DNA from: Ephydatia muelleri
Lineage: Eukaryota; Porifera; Demospongiae; Spongillida; Spongillidae
Reading direction: 5' to 3'
Assembly (NCBI GenBank): GCA_013339895.1
Contig: JABACO010000010.1
Location: 7,135,148 to 7,199,147, forward strand
Length of the DNA stretch: 64,000 nucleotides
A model generated the notes under the pieces. It worked only from the letters and a program-made list of their open reading frames with translations. It did not search any database and had not been told where the DNA came from. Positions 1-30,545 of this stretch are shown here, piece after piece. Position numbers and translations under genes: made by a program. Positions within the stretch are counted from its first letter, which is position 1; each line of letters opens with the position of its first letter.

Positions 1-706
1 CTGACCTGGCAATAGTACATTTGACAGGGAGTGGCAAGCGAGTAAGGATGGGTGGTAGCCGGATTATACAAGGAGTGATGACTTAAAAATCCAAATTAGC
101 AAGGCTAGACACCTCACTCTATCTCACCCCTTTCTCCTATGCCCAGCCCCCTCTATTGGTCTCTCCCTATAAGGCCTGTTGGAGGAGTATCACTGATTAT
201 CACTCTGTGATTAGTCTTCTACCTTCTCCAAAAGGAACTAGGTTTAATGGGTGGTTGAAGGTATGGAGGGTGCGAGGAGAGAATATTGCTTTAGGGATGA
301 GTTGGAAAGAACCCCGATGGGGCAATGGCCCTTCTCTAGTCTCATGTGGAGAGAAGTTGCGTAGTGCACTTCTAGTCCACATTCCAGACCTGAACCGGGG
401 TGTGCTAGGTGGCAAGAAAGGTGGAAACAAATTTCCAGCACAGAATGCGCGATGCAAAATACTTAGTATTGTGCTGTGTTTTAGCTGGTGACAATATCAG
501 CGAAAAATCTACATGGAATGCAGTGGCAGTGAGTCATGATTACATTAAAAGTGCAAAGTGAATCCCTCCTGCACAAATGTTCACAGGGAATACACTATTA
601 ATGTGGGGACTAAGAGTTCCTATGCAGGCTATGTGGATTGCCTGGTACTATGGTATAAACTGTATATTAAGATCCATTGTTACATGAAAACATTCAAATG
701 TGATTT
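1..706. other. Left flank, no gene recognised
   Basis: I see no exon with family similarity here. An open stretch of 111 codons at 156-491 on the plus strand has overlapping open frames on the minus strand, low-information composition and no recognisable domain, so I do not call it a gene. Confidence 0.4.
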
Positions 707-737
707 GTGAATATGTTTTTGAATAAATGCAATTGCC

Positions 738-1126
738 ACCAGGATATAGAACCACCATTGCAAGCCTTAACTGGAGAACTGCTGTCGCATGACACTTCAA
801 ATTCAGAAGATGGTGCTTGCCTTTATGTCAGTGCACAAGGTTTTTGGGGCGATCGTCACCATCGGGCATTTTTTGATGTACGTGTTTTCCACCCAAATGC
901 TCCCTCCTATCGAAAAATGCAGTTACCATCAGCATATCACCTTCATGAACGCCAAAAGCAGAGATCTTATGACCAACGTGTATGGGAAGTAGAACATGGC
1001 TCCTTCACTCCACTAGTATTTTCCACATCAGGAAGAATGGGGAAGTGTGCTTCCGTAACATACAAGAGAATTGCCTCCCTTCCGTCTACCAAGCACAGGG
1101 GCGAGCATTCAGATTCAGTACAATAG
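738..1126 (+). pseudogene. Reverse-transcriptase C-terminal remnant (LINE-like)
   Basis: The translation contains the blocks EPPLQALTGELL, FFDVRVFHPNAPSYR and EHGSFTPLVFSTSG. From memory these match the conserved region downstream of the polymerase domain in reverse-transcriptase proteins abundant in sponge, cnidarian and mollusc genomes. The piece is 5'-truncated: the palm domain and YADD motif are absent. It loses the expected frame shortly after the KRIASL block near 1080, after which only degenerate similarity remains. It is a dead fragment. Two further pieces of the same type lie at 30.8-31.1 kb (+) and 40.1-40.45 kb (-). The element class is inferred from motif memory, not from a search. 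Confidence 0.7.
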
Positions 1127-1352
1127 ATCGAGCATTCAGATTCAGTACAGTACATCTAGCTTTGCAGAAGCCAAGGTCCCGTCAGTGTTTGTTTAATGCA
1201 TTCTTTGTGTGCACATCTTTGTACCTATTTTTGTTTATAAATATTGTACTTGTTTGTTTTTGCTGTGATTATTTATTAAATGAGGTCATTGGAGCTTATA
1301 CAAGAAAACCACTGACCTTTCTTGGAAGCTGGGGAAACAGGAAGAAAGTCAT

Positions 1353-1478
1353 GAATTTTCTGGATTGTGTGACTGATCACGAGCCTGCCTCTTTCGCCAT
1401 CCCAATAACACAGGTGTATGTTTATGCTTGTTGCTCACATGAATTTATCTCATGATCAGTCACACAATTCAGAAATTC
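1353..1478. repeat. Inverted repeat with 26-bp arms
   Basis: The arm at 1353-1379 is matched in reverse complement by 1453-1478 with one or two mismatches, leaving a loop of about 73 bp. It could be the ends of a very short non-autonomous element or a cruciform-forming sequence. No coding content is visible in the loop. Confidence 0.6.
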
Positions 1479-1479
1479 T

Positions 1480-3087
1480 GGTGTAGTTGCTAAGATCACA
1501 GTCACTAAATGGTGCAACTTAATGGGAAATATGGGTCCTCACAAACAAGTAATATTATATCCACCTTCTGATCAAGTTCAGCTATGAACTGAAGAAGATA
1601 TGTTGAAGTGAAGGACTCTAATGCCATTTTGGTTTGACAGCAAGTATTGTAGCTAAATAATGTATATCCAAACAAATAGACATAGTGTTAATTAGAACCA
1701 AACCACCACATGAAGCTTTGTTATCCTCAACAAATCTCAGCTTTTAAAAAGTGGAAAGCAAGTATCTGGCTGTTCTATTATGCTTTTCAAATTCTTCCTT
1801 CAAATTGACAGTTGAACTGCAATAATGAATTGTGACAAGCTTTCATGTGAAGCAATAAAGCAGCTGCTTGACCATTGTCCTAGACCAAACTAATTACCTC
1901 CATGAGAGTGTTCATTTTACTTCGAAAGAATATAAAATGAGCATAGGAAATACAGTGCCTGGATGGGATACCTTCTAATTAGACCATTCGATTTGTGTAT
2001 TGCTCCTGTCCTGTAATGAACACTTCACTTTGGCATAGAGCACCAGCAATGTAAAAGGAGAAGTTGCAAGGCATCTAAACCGGATTGCTGCTCAGGGAGT
2101 GAAAAATATCTGTGAAGGTACGATATTATAATGCACAGCAAGATTTTTATTTGACTTTGAATTTGGAACATTGAGAAAATTACTTCATCTCTTTACACAA
2201 GAGTCAAGAATAGGAGCTTTGCTCAACAGTGGTATAAGGATAGCTAATGTCACGTGAAAAAAATACAATATGTATTTATTCGAGTATTGATGGTAGCATA
2301 CACATTGGTTCCATACTGGAATCGACACTGAAATATAAGCGGATCAAGATCCTGCTTCTTTAGTTGCATTGCAACAAGATTACATTCCAGATGATCTTAA
2401 AAAGTTAGTATTAACAAGTTTTCAGTAACCTCTTCACTATGCTGTATACCAGTGTCACAACTTACAAATATTTGCATGCATACCAATTAAGCACTAATCA
2501 GTGGACTACATCGTCACAATTCATAACTTGATTGAACATCATTAAACTGACAGTGTGAATGTGTGCTACATTGTTGATTATTTTTTGCCCGCAAATTTAT
2601 TGTTAAGACACATGCATCAAGCTGTCACACATACATGTACATGCCCCCCATTCCAGCACCTTATCTGTTCACTGACCCCATCCCATCACCATCCAGTCCC
2701 TGCAATGAGGTGTGGTCATCTCCATGCAGCATGCGGCCATGCTTGTTGTACTGCACACAGGGGAGTACTCCTGTTCCTGTGCCTCCTCCTCTTCCTCTAC
2801 CTTAATGGTGAGGATAGAGACTAGCTGGAGTGAGTGGAAGGCCTCGCTGCAGCGATTCCATGTATATAATAATACAGATTATGCAAGAATCAACGGAGCG
2901 ATTGTGCGTTTGGTTTGAATACTAAATGCGGTAAAGGTAAGAATGCGGTAAAATGAACCTACTGCGGGGCATCAGGGCATGTTGAGATAGCCGGAGATTT
3001 GCATGGTGAGGTCAGCCATGCCCAGGGGACCGAACGTGAGTTGTTACCCAAATGGGTCTGGAAACGAGGTGTTGTTTAGCATCGTCA
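1480..3087. other. Intergenic, upstream of the ARMH1-like gene
   Basis: AT-rich sequence without a recognisable exon. The last ~150 bp before 3088 become more GC-rich and probably contain the promoter and 5' UTR of the gene that starts at 3088. I could not place a TATA box or a defined initiator. Confidence 0.4.
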
Positions 3088-6000
3088 ATGGCAACAACGG
3101 GTGAAGTATGGAAACTACTAAGGCGATGGGACAAAGTATGTTAATGCACATTGGAGTTACGTTAAAACGCTTGTTTTGTTATGCAGGGTTCAACTGCGGT
3201 CCGAGAGATTGTATTACATGAGTTTTTAAGCCAGTGCACAAATGCAACAGCATCAGATCTCGAAGCATATTTTGGGGATTGTGGTAGCCTGTTTTTAGCA
3301 CGGCTAACAGCGTGGCTGAGGTTGACGTGAGTGAATACGTTTTTTTGAACAACATACTATTATTTTATTTCCATATCATAGTTACATGGTAGGTACTTGT
3401 CTGGATTCCCAGCTAAAAGCTATTAGCATCTTCCTTTCGGCAGCCAGTGGGTATGACGTGGTACTCTATTGAGCACATGTAGGATTAGCTTCTTAAGTCA
3501 TTATTTTCTTGTAGAGTTTCTGGAGGTTGGAGGATTGCTCACTGTGTTGGAAATTGTACACCTCAAAAGTGCAAAGGATAAACACCAGTTGGAGGCTATG
3601 AAACTGTTAGCTTTGATTGTTTGCAAGGGCAGGCAATATAAGGAATTGTTCTGTGAAAGCCACGGTAAAAATGTGAGTTTTTGTGTTTTGTTTTACCAGT
3701 TTTTTAATATCTTCCACAGGACTTAAGATTGTTGCTGAATGTCTAGCTTTAACATCATCATCATCATTGATTGAATGTGCAAAAGACCTTCTGCTTCAAC
3801 TCTCAATGGTAATGTGCAAAAGTAACAAAATGTATAAGGAGCGTAGGCTATTGAGCATTCATATATATATTTCAGTAGTGATGTAAAAAAAATCCCATTT
3901 GAACTGAACAGTGGTCAATATTTGCATTTAAACAAACTAAGTTCCGTAATTTATTTGAAATAGGTGATCACTGAAATTCATCATAATCAAATATCAAACA
4001 TATTTCTTTGTTATAGAATTTAATCACACCCGAACAATAACCATATGCAACAAAGCTACGAAGACAGTACATTGAGTATATAACCAGCCAAAAAGCAAAC
4101 ACTACACACTTAAAATGCAGTAGCCACCACAAAGGGTAAGAAGTATTTATGATGGTACGTGATTACACTGGGGAATAGGACTACCAACAGGATACACATA
4201 CTGATTGAAGTAGTAACACAAATTTACTTAACTCTTTGAATGCCAAGTGCATACATACATGCATTCTCACATGACCATAAATATCTGTTGTGTTGATTAT
4301 TGATATACATGTAATACAACCATAGTAATATAAACGATTCAACCCATGTGGGGGTGTAAGCACATCTTGTGTGTCCATTATTGCCTAGCATGTATATATG
4401 GTTGTAACAACCCATACGGATTATGAACTAGAAAATTAAAGGTGGCCTGAGAAGTGAACTGGCATTTTTAACATAATGTACTACACTGATTTGGGTTATG
4501 CATTCCTGTTCTGGGAGTACTGGAGTAATGCATTAGTGAATTCATCTGAATAATGGGTTCTTGAGAAGAAATACAGTTGTAGTAACAAGTATGTCACATG
4601 TACTTATATGGTTACAAGTGCAGCAAGCATTTGTATGCATCATGAAGCTTTTGTGATCAACACATTTCTTACTTACATTGTGCATGTAAAGTCTATAACA
4701 GTGTATATGCATGCTTACATGGACTCGCATGCAAGGCATCCAAAGAGTTGAACATTTACCCTATAGACTATGTGCACTATAATTGTAATATACAAACAGA
4801 ATCTACTTCATGCATGATAACCAAATCTCTGTATTACATGTAACATTTGTCATTAAATCAAGGGTATTATAGTGTGATTCATTTACATCAATTTATTTCA
4901 TGACTTGTAAGAAGATGTGTGTATTGAAATTGAAATAGCATATATGTATTATACTCAAGATTTACAGTGTACATGTAGGTGTGTTGAAGAATAATAATTA
5001 CCTTTTTTCAGCAACCTGACAGAAGTCAAGTTTATGGGGCTATTTTGTACAATGCATGTGTATACTATGTTCTTACTCAACATGTCAGGCAGTGCAAACT
5101 CATATAAAAAACAAAACAAGGAACTCCATAATTTAATTTGATTTTATAATAATTAGGGTCACTGTGGCACTGTTGCATTACTGTGAGTTTTATAAGTTCT
5201 CCTTGCACGGCAATATTCACAGGGAAATCCAAGCTATCAAAATCAAATTTACAAAGTGTTTATCACACTTCTTTCTTCAACATCGCATCAAGCGCAAAGA
5301 ACAGCTGCATACTGCATCCGCCAAATACAGCCTTCAATCAGTACAGTCAGTCCCTCAATTGTTGATCCTTCTCTACAGTTGCTTAGAAGTCTTCATGTAG
5401 ACGTTCAGTGTGAAGGTCAGTGTTTGCATATAAGAATAAATGTGTACTATTGCTATTGGTTCCATATATGCAGCTGCTGAACTGATCAAGGAGCTAGTTA
5501 ACTATAAGGATATACAGGACACCATCTTGAATGAATTAGTACGACTTCTGAAACCATCAGTCGAAAATACTGGAACATCTTCAGGTGATTTTTTGCATGT
5601 ACAGTAGTATTTTAACTTGTAGTTTAAGGAAGTCAAAGTGCAAGATTGAGGTACACGAGTGCTATTGTTGTGTTGTTCAAATGCTAAATGCAGTGATATT
5701 CTTTAGCAGCTCTACCTGCACATATTCAACAAGCTGGTGCAGCTAAAGTTATTGGGTAAGTGTATGCTAGCTGCACTTGTGTATTGTACAATTATCTCAT
5801 CATTTATATATTGCTCAGACTTCTTGTACACTATGATGATGATATTGTGAGGCAGTTGGTGGAGGTTAGTCTTTCTGCTATTCATGTCATACTGGCACTG
5901 GACATTGTACATGCAGCTTCGAGTTGTGCGTCATCTACTTTATGCTATGAGTAATATATCATATCCTGACTGTCAAAGACAGGCTGCACTATCATTATTT

Positions 6001-6258
6001 GTAAGACATTGCGAGAATGTATCACTGTGCATGATCTGTGCATCTATTTTGCAGGCATTAGTTAATACTGTTGGTTCAGCTAAGGACGAAGTAAAATCCT
6101 TGCTGGGAGAAAATCTATTTCAACAGCTTATGGTACTGTAGTTGTATATGTATGTACATGTTGGATCTATAATTATTTATTTCCAGAGTATACCGGAAGA
6201 TTTTTATAGCATCCTGACACCTGCACAAGTAGATGTACTGAATTCTAGTCTGAGATGA
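3088..6258 (+). CDS. ARMH1: Armadillo-like helical domain-containing protein 1 homologue
   Basis: Twelve exons join in perfect phase to 381 aa: 3088-3135, 3187-3326, 3382-3450, 3498-3664, 3720-3808, 5223-5415, 5474-5584, 5707-5755, 5819-5864, 5917-6000, 6055-6132, 6187-6258 (TGA). Most introns are 46-65 bp; intron 5 is 1.4 kb. The protein shows the colinear landmarks of vertebrate ARMH1 (C1orf228): LFLARLTAWLRLT, EFLEVGGLL, YKELFCESHG, GNPSYQNQIYK, IQQAGAAKVIGLL and LRVVRHLLYAM, so it is an all-helical ARM-type repeat protein throughout. It has no signal peptide or membrane segment and is shorter than the human protein at the C-terminus. The cellular role of the family is poorly known. The start is the ATG after which MATTGEVWKLLRRWD leads straight into the conserved region. 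Identification is strong; exon 3/4 joining at 3450/3498 rests on matching the family sequence. Confidence 0.9.
3809..5222 (+). other. Large intron 5 of the ARMH1-like gene
   Basis: This 1.4 kb intron is about 25 times longer than its neighbours. It is AT-rich with many tacatgta-type palindromic words and has no coding similarity or terminal inverted repeats that I can recognise. Confidence 0.6.
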
Positions 6259-6349
6259 AACAATGATAATTTGATTGACTATCATTTAGATCTCATGGAC
6301 TGAAGTAGACTTTAGATCAGGCACCTGTACATACTGTTATGTAATTTGC

Positions 6350-6355
6350 AATAAA
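6350..6355 (+). terminator. Candidate poly(A) signal AATAAA for the ARMH1-like gene
   Basis: AATAAA lies 92 bp after the stop codon at 6258, a typical 3' UTR distance in a compact genome. Confidence 0.5.
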
Positions 6356-9300
6356 AAACCAATTGGAAACATATAATAATGATGATAAACAAAGGAATGA
6401 AACAAAGAAATAAATTATTAGCAACACAATCATAAGTAAAGGGTGGAAGTAATGACAAAGTATTTGAATAGTGTCTGATGAGGTCAATACACAGTTGTAT
6501 CAAAGGCACATTTGCCCTGGAAGGGAAACAAAGTTGCATTAAAAAATAGAAGTCAGCATTGAAAAAAATTAATTCAAACAAATATATCCCAAGCCAATGG
6601 TTTGCAGACATCTTAATAGCAGTGCAGTGGTTTAGAATTTATCTCGGCTACCAGAGAAAAAAGTAGTTACCTGGAGACCTTTATTGAAATTCCCAATGAG
6701 ATAGGGACCTTTGTGCTGCCTTCATCTCCTCAAAACATGCCAGTCTAAAATGCAATGCTGCAAAAGAAAACACATGTAAGATGGAAATGCGCTAAACCTC
6801 CATACATATATCCAAATGCACTCCCAACTATGGAAAGTGTCTTGCTATATGCAGATACACGTTGTCAACGTTAATTTTGATTGTTTTTATGTTAACTATC
6901 AACCTTCATGCAAAACTGCCAGACTGTTACCTACAATCACATAATTCTTTTTTTTTCTTTCACTTTCCGCCACTCAGTGATATGCATTCTTATATTGATG
7001 CATCAGTTTTTTGAATGGAGCTCTTGCAATAAATGCTAAGTGTGCATTGGCTGCTGCTGCCTATCCTTTGGTTCTCAATTATTAACTCTCATCGACTCTT
7101 GCTATGATACAAAGTAACAAAAAAGGTTAGAGACATCAATAAATGTCACACACACCTGGAGCACATGTTGCTTCATATTAATTCATTTCTTTGAACACTT
7201 CAGCCCAATTGCTGCTCTCTTTGTGCGCTTGTAATCATGTTACTTAATGTCCTTCATAATTAGCATCACTGACAACTAAATATTGTTACAGCAAAGTTAA
7301 AGATCAGTAAACAGACTTATTAACCTCCTATATAGAAAGTTGAATTATTAAATTTCATCTCTTACAATCCACACCTGCTGGATACTGCTGTGAATTTAGC
7401 TACTCAAAAGAGTATGCTGTGTACATGTATGAAACTGTGTATCCTTGTATCCTATATGTGGCAAAATGAGAGAATACTATCACTGTTGCCAAAGCTGTGA
7501 GATACTGCTCTGCAAAGATTCATTGATACAAACAGAATCTTAATGCTCAATACATGTATAAGTGCAGTGAATACATTGTATTGCTGTATGCACCACAAAT
7601 TTACTATTGCTCTTCCATGCTAATACATAGTCCTTGTATTAGGGGACTAATGTCCACATGTATGATTGAGATAACTTTCAATATGTGTTTGATATTCTGC
7701 TTACTTCAACTTTGTACACAATATTTGGCTACGTCACTACACATAATTTTGCACCCAATAGAATATGTTACTTTCTCAGAAGTCCAATTCTGATCCTTTG
7801 ACAGCATATGGCACTAGTTGAGGATGGCAGAACTCAGGTTGTTGGGTACTGACAGGACTGAACAAGAGGCAACAAGCGTACGTGCAATTCAAAAATGGAT
7901 GTCAGTTAAGAGTTACGATAATTCTGGGTGGTAGAATGTGCAGGACAAACAGAAGCAAATAATCAGACCTAGAGAAGCACAAGACCGCCTAGACAATATG
8001 CGAAGATGTAACTAGTAGCAGGAATGATGAGTTATTAAGTATTTCATGTACAGTGTGTCTGTATGAATATACATGTATATGCGAGTAGCATCTTGTAAAT
8101 ACTAACCCAACTCAGGTACGTCACAACACATCATTACATCAACGGAAAGATTGGAATGAAAACAATTGCGTCATTCAGTAGAGAAGTAATACGCACCCAG
8201 ACCCATGTACGGTGCCCAGACTTTATTCACAACACCACATCACCTGTACATGAAATTTTCTGTAATACATCCCGGTGCTGTAAAATAAATATTTGTACTG
8301 TGAATATTCACCGGTGCTGTGAATAAATATTTCACGATAATCTGATTTTAGTAAAACTCTTTTCCCCCTTCCTTGAGCAACCTGGGCTAAATCGAGTACC
8401 ATTTAGTAGTTTTTCTTCTTCTGCTTGGATGTACTTTTTGGCAAACCTTTGGCCGGCTCTGGGCCCGATCGGGACACGCCGCTTGTGTTGAGGGTGTGGT
8501 CTCAAGGCACCGCCCATCGGTGGTCGCGACGAAACTAAAATTAACCATTTGTAATAAACAGGCTTGCAAACGCTCTGCGCGACTATGTTTGGTGCGTTAA
8601 TGGGTCAGGAAAACCTTCCGCCGATTGTACTATTCTTTATGTAGTCTCGGCCAGTTCACCGCAGCAGCAGATGGATTACATTACCGCTACGCTGCTGCGG
8701 CTGTATACCCGAATAACCGTCAATGTCCACACACCTCAAACAAACTGGCCATTATTCTCTCTTGAATGAAAACCGATTCCTAGGCGCTCTTCATGGTAAA
8801 AAGAGGGGGTTCAGATTTTTGTTTTTTAAAGGTGTTATAACGGGACCCTATTTTAAAGGGTCCTGTTATAGACTCTTTGGCTTTTCGTCACTCGGATATT
8901 TCTGAAAAGCTGTGACCAAATGGCGGTGTGACAGGTCAGGAGCGGTCACATGACGCCAGTGAGTTGTCACTTAGTCTGGGACCAGATCATATTTCTGGTC
9001 TTCAGACTTCCGGTGGGGTTCGGGAATCGGGGCTAGACATGCAATTTCAGAACATGACCAAAATTTATAGTTTTACGGTAGCTGCTGGAGTATTCCCTGA
9101 ACCCTCGATCCTCGTGTTATTTTAATGGCCATGTACACATTGAATCGACAACAAAGGAGATATATGTCATTGTCAATAACTGCAGTCACGTTACATGTAT
9201 GCACAATTTCAACTACCTTCAAGGCACACCCATCCAATATAATGAATGCCATCATAATATAGCAGGGCTGGAGGCGGAGCTGCAAGGCGTCGATACTTAA

Positions 9301-9488
9301 CATCAAGAGAGTGCCGCTTTCGATACGGAGGGAAAGTGCCGTGCCGTACGTCTCCATTGCAGAGTAAGAGCTGTACATGTGTAATCTGCATGCACGCATG
9401 CATCTGTGTTGGCCTATCCAGTTTAATTTGTATGGTGTGCTCGCAAGTTAGTACATTGACATCTGTGTGCGTGCATATGTGTGCGATT
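6356..9488. other. Intergenic region between ARMH1-like and MELK copy A
   Basis: No supported gene. Small hairpins are visible: 8659-8700 (10-bp arms CCGCAGCAGC/GCTGCTGCGG) and 8835-8870 (arms around GGGACCCT/AGGGTCCT). The GC content rises from about 8.4 kb, and 8.9-9.4 kb may hold promoter or untranslated sequence of the next gene. Confidence 0.4.
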
Positions 9489-9614
9489 ATGCATGGGAGC
9501 TTGGACGAAATTAAACTTTACGATGAAGAAACAGTGGATACAGATTACGACAATAGATGGCCAATTGACCCTGAACCCAAACCTTCATTAGAAAGCGATA
9601 GAACCATCCTGTGA
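9489..9614 (+). CDS. Small acidic ORF upstream of MELK copy A (41 codons)
   Basis: From ATG 9489 to TGA 9614 the frame encodes a 41-residue, Asp/Glu-rich peptide (LDEIKLYDEET, WPIDPEPKPSLESD) whose composition looks coding, unlike the surrounding sequence. It ends 250 bp before the MELK ATG. It could be an upstream ORF in the MELK leader, the last exon of an unrecognised gene reached by splicing, or chance. I recognise no family and the opposite MELK copy has no equivalent. Confidence 0.25.
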   Translation: MHGSLDEIKLYDEETVDTDYDNRWPIDPEPKPSLESDRTIL

Positions 9615-9863
9615 TGGGCACACCGCGTGCATATATGCTGGAAAGACAATCGAAGATATTTGTTCTGCACTGCTTTCGTCCATTTGGCGCTCCGGATTGA
9701 TCTTTTTTTTTCCACCAATAGCTTCGCTTTTTATATACCCGCTTATAGAGTCAGAATGCAGGTCCAAAACGTTTGCTTGTACGTGCGGCTTCCGTGATGG
9801 GCACGTTAAGTCATATTCTTGCTTATTAACCATTTGATGTGTTTACATTGCTGCTATCACAGG

Positions 9864-18324
<8,461 letters not shown>

Positions 18325-20471
18325 TCATACAATGTGTTGTGTCTTCTATGAACTCTTGCAGCAGTGGTTTTTAGATATGTGCAATTTTATGTATGTAAAG
18401 AAACAGATGTATGTTTTCTTTGTCACTCTTTATTTCAATTGACTTGTCATTAAACATTGCATTATATGGAAATGTATGCGCAATTGAACATAGTCAATGG
18501 AAAGTAAGTACTTTGATGACTGTGCATCAATTGACACAACATAAATAGATGTATGCACATTTTAAATGATAGTAAAGTATGTGCCCAAGCGGATCGATTC
18601 CCCTGTACAGTGTATATATGTATGATGCATTTCACACATATCAAATATTCCTCTTTTCCTAGTATGGTATCATGGAATTTGATCATCTGACCCACTGCAT
18701 TTTGAAGACAGAAATCTGTCACATGCAATTTAAAAACTTAACACTTCACTCAAATTTCTCCATTGATCAAGGAACATTAAATGCATATAACTATCTTAAT
18801 AATAACTCCAAATGAAGTGATACAGCAGTATTTATGATACAGGTAGGTACCAGGGTTTGCATGGACAATATGTTCTATGTCAAGATAGAAGAAACCATAA
18901 ATTGTGATTAGCTCTGTCCAGGTACCTCTTATGTAAGTAGTTATCAAATCCCTAATATCTAATGTGCATGCATAATTAAGATTACTTCATTATGTCATTA
19001 GTAATTCAAAATTTGTGTTTCTTAATTCCAACAATGAGAATAGATTATTATGAGAAGAACAACATTTGAGGCTGCAGAAAGGAGCAGTCAGTCAATAGAG
19101 TAGCACAGTATGACTCAAATCTGCCACAATGCTAAATGTGTGCTGAACTTATTCAGATTCAGAAAATCAACATGTCTTGGTTTCTAATGATTAGAGGTGA
19201 TCGGAGGTAACTGCATACAAACATGCACAGATCAGACAGAAGACTTTTGATGATGATTCCGAATCATGCATAGTGTGTCTTTTCAAATAAATGGCGAGTT
19301 CTATATTTATAAAACACTTTTGCAACCAACTCAACATTTGAGCAATTAGAACAGCTGATGCGTGTAGCAGACTTTATTACATAAAGAAATTGTGTATTTT
19401 TGCCAGGCATCTATTCTCATATTGCTCAATCTCAATTTTTTGAACTGTTCTACCAGCAGGATTTTTGTGATGTGGGGCAGAAAATGATGTGGAATGATTG
19501 AGAATAGTAGACCCTTTGCAAACAAAAGTGTAATATTGAATGCAGTATGATGGTATGACTTAGATTATTTGAAATAGCACAACAACCTGTACAATTGCTG
19601 TGCTACTGTTGCATAGGCTATATAAACAGATGGAGCTGGACAATGCTCTGCGGCAGACCCAAATGCCATGAATCAAAGTTTGAGGGTTTCAATGTATGAC
19701 TGGATCCAGTGCATAGGGCTTTGTGCTATACAATTTGATATTCTGGCATTACCATCAGCACAACACAATACCAATAACAGTACTCAGGATACCTCTGAGC
19801 TACACACATATAATCAATCAAAATTTGTTGCATATCCACCCACTGTGTCTCAACATCAAAAGTGCATAGATCACAGTCGTGCATGCACTCATCTTTCTGT
19901 GAGTGATGTGTGCAGACTGAAAAATTAAGAGCTGTAGTTTTTCACTCCTCAATGTATCCTTTATGTCCTTTTAGCAGCTTTGTTTAAAGTGTGAAGCTTC
20001 AACCAGAGAGGCAGCAGAAAATACACTCCCATGGCCCTGCACTCCCGCATGGGGCCGAACCTCGTGGACGTGCCACCGCAGCTTGGTAGCCATCCTCCAT
20101 AGTAATACTTTGTCTTGTAATACCTTGCCACCAGCCCGTTTCGTTGACCCTCACTTCTATTACCTCAATCGCAGCGCAAATAGGAAGAATGAAATTAATT
20201 GTATTTCATAGCCTCCCATTTGTGCCCAGGTCTACCCAGAACCATGCAACCACAAAAGAAAGCAGCACAATACACTTATGTAATTACATTCAATGTGCAT
20301 GAACATCCCATGTAGGGAACAAAAAGCAAACAGCAAGCACACAACTACATGTATTCTACAATAACAATAAATTTGTGTGGAGAAACAAAGAAAAACTCTA
20401 CAATAATACAGTTAGAGGGAAGTTTGATATAAACGCAAATATGAAGAATATGATCAAATGTCCATACAGCA
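18325..20471. other. Spacer between the convergent MELK copies
   Basis: The two stop codons are 2.15 kb apart. A candidate poly(A) signal ATTAAA for copy A is at 18449-18454. No exon, palindrome or repeat is recognisable at the centre of symmetry, and the spacer is not itself an inverted repeat. An 86-codon open stretch at 19668-19928 has no recognisable domain. Confidence 0.5.
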
Positions 20472-29379
<8,908 letters not shown>

Positions 29380-30545
29380 CCTGTGGGCAATGTACAGTTT
29401 TGCTCAGTAGTTGGAAACTTGAATCTTCTTCACCTCCATCTTTTAAAATATAACACCTCAACTTGCAATGAAAGGTTTATGTCCAGAACCCACAAGTGCA
29501 AGTAGCCCAAATCCAATTAGTACTTACTACCTATACGGTAAGCACTCCACCGCCTGAAGCCAAGACAAAGTCATTCCTAGAAGGCAATGCTTGCACATGC
29601 ACAGCCTATATCAATCCTGTTTGCCAGGGCCTACAGGCAGTTGTACATCTAAGTGTGCGTCTGTATAGTCTTGAGGTACGGGTGCTACGAGACATTAGGT
29701 ATCGAGGTGCCACAGCACGTTCGGTGCTGGTGGCCGGCCATGCACGAGGCAAAACATATAACACACACACATGCACACATGCACACACGCACACACACGC
29801 ACACACATACACACATTTTACTGATGCACAAAGACACATAAGTACGCACCCGAACTCAAACACGCACGCAAAATTTGACGGAGCGATACATCAGTTGGTA
29901 CCCACGCACTTTACTACAAATATTGGTCAGGCGAACAAAGCATAGCACAACAACAACCACAACAACACCTGCTACTGCATCCTCACAACGGCGATCACAC
30001 ATGGCGATGAGGGCACACAATGCAACAGACCTCGCACTACTAACCCTTTGCAACGACGACACGAAGCCGCTTGATAGGAAAGGTTGCTGGTCGACTGTCA
30101 CTTTGTTTCTAGTTTCTAGCCGACTGCTATGACGAGACGATCGAACGATCATCAGGATCGCCTACCGCTTACCCAGAACTGTTTTGAGGTAATTATCACC
30201 CCTGTGTTTGCGGCTGTGATAATTAGACAATACGGTAGTAATCCGAAATATCACTGTATAAATTTAACTAGACTGTCTCGAACCCAGACCAACGTCTACG
30301 GGATCATTGAATTACTTATACATGTAGTAATACAAACGGCTTGTATCTTTTTACACATTAAAGCACAGTTGCCGATATACTTTTTTTTTTAGTTTGACTA
30401 AAATTAGATGTAAATCATTCATCCACAGGGGTTGGTGACCAAGCAATCAAACACTATACTGCAAAACGTCGGAAATAGGATTAAATCATAAATTAGATCA
30501 TTCCTCTTTGTCTAGAGGCATAAACATGCTAAAACGTCCTTTCCC
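29380..30545. other. Upstream region of MELK copy B
   Basis: Contains the presumptive MELK-B promoter. The minus strand reads CCCACAG just before the ATG, suggesting a 5' UTR intron. A CA-rich run is at 29759-29815. No homology to the region upstream of MELK copy A is visible beyond the CAGGATGTCC at the start codon. No gene is recognised. Confidence 0.4.

Noticed and set aside
156-491. 111-codon ORF near the left edge
   Set aside because: Overlapping ORFs on the other strand, no domain and no splice-linked neighbours.
3469-3497. Extension of ARMH1 exon 4 upstream to an ATG at 3478
   Set aside because: The frame before 3498 has no family similarity, whereas splicing 3450 to 3498 gives the SGHYFLVEFLEVGG run expected from ARMH1.
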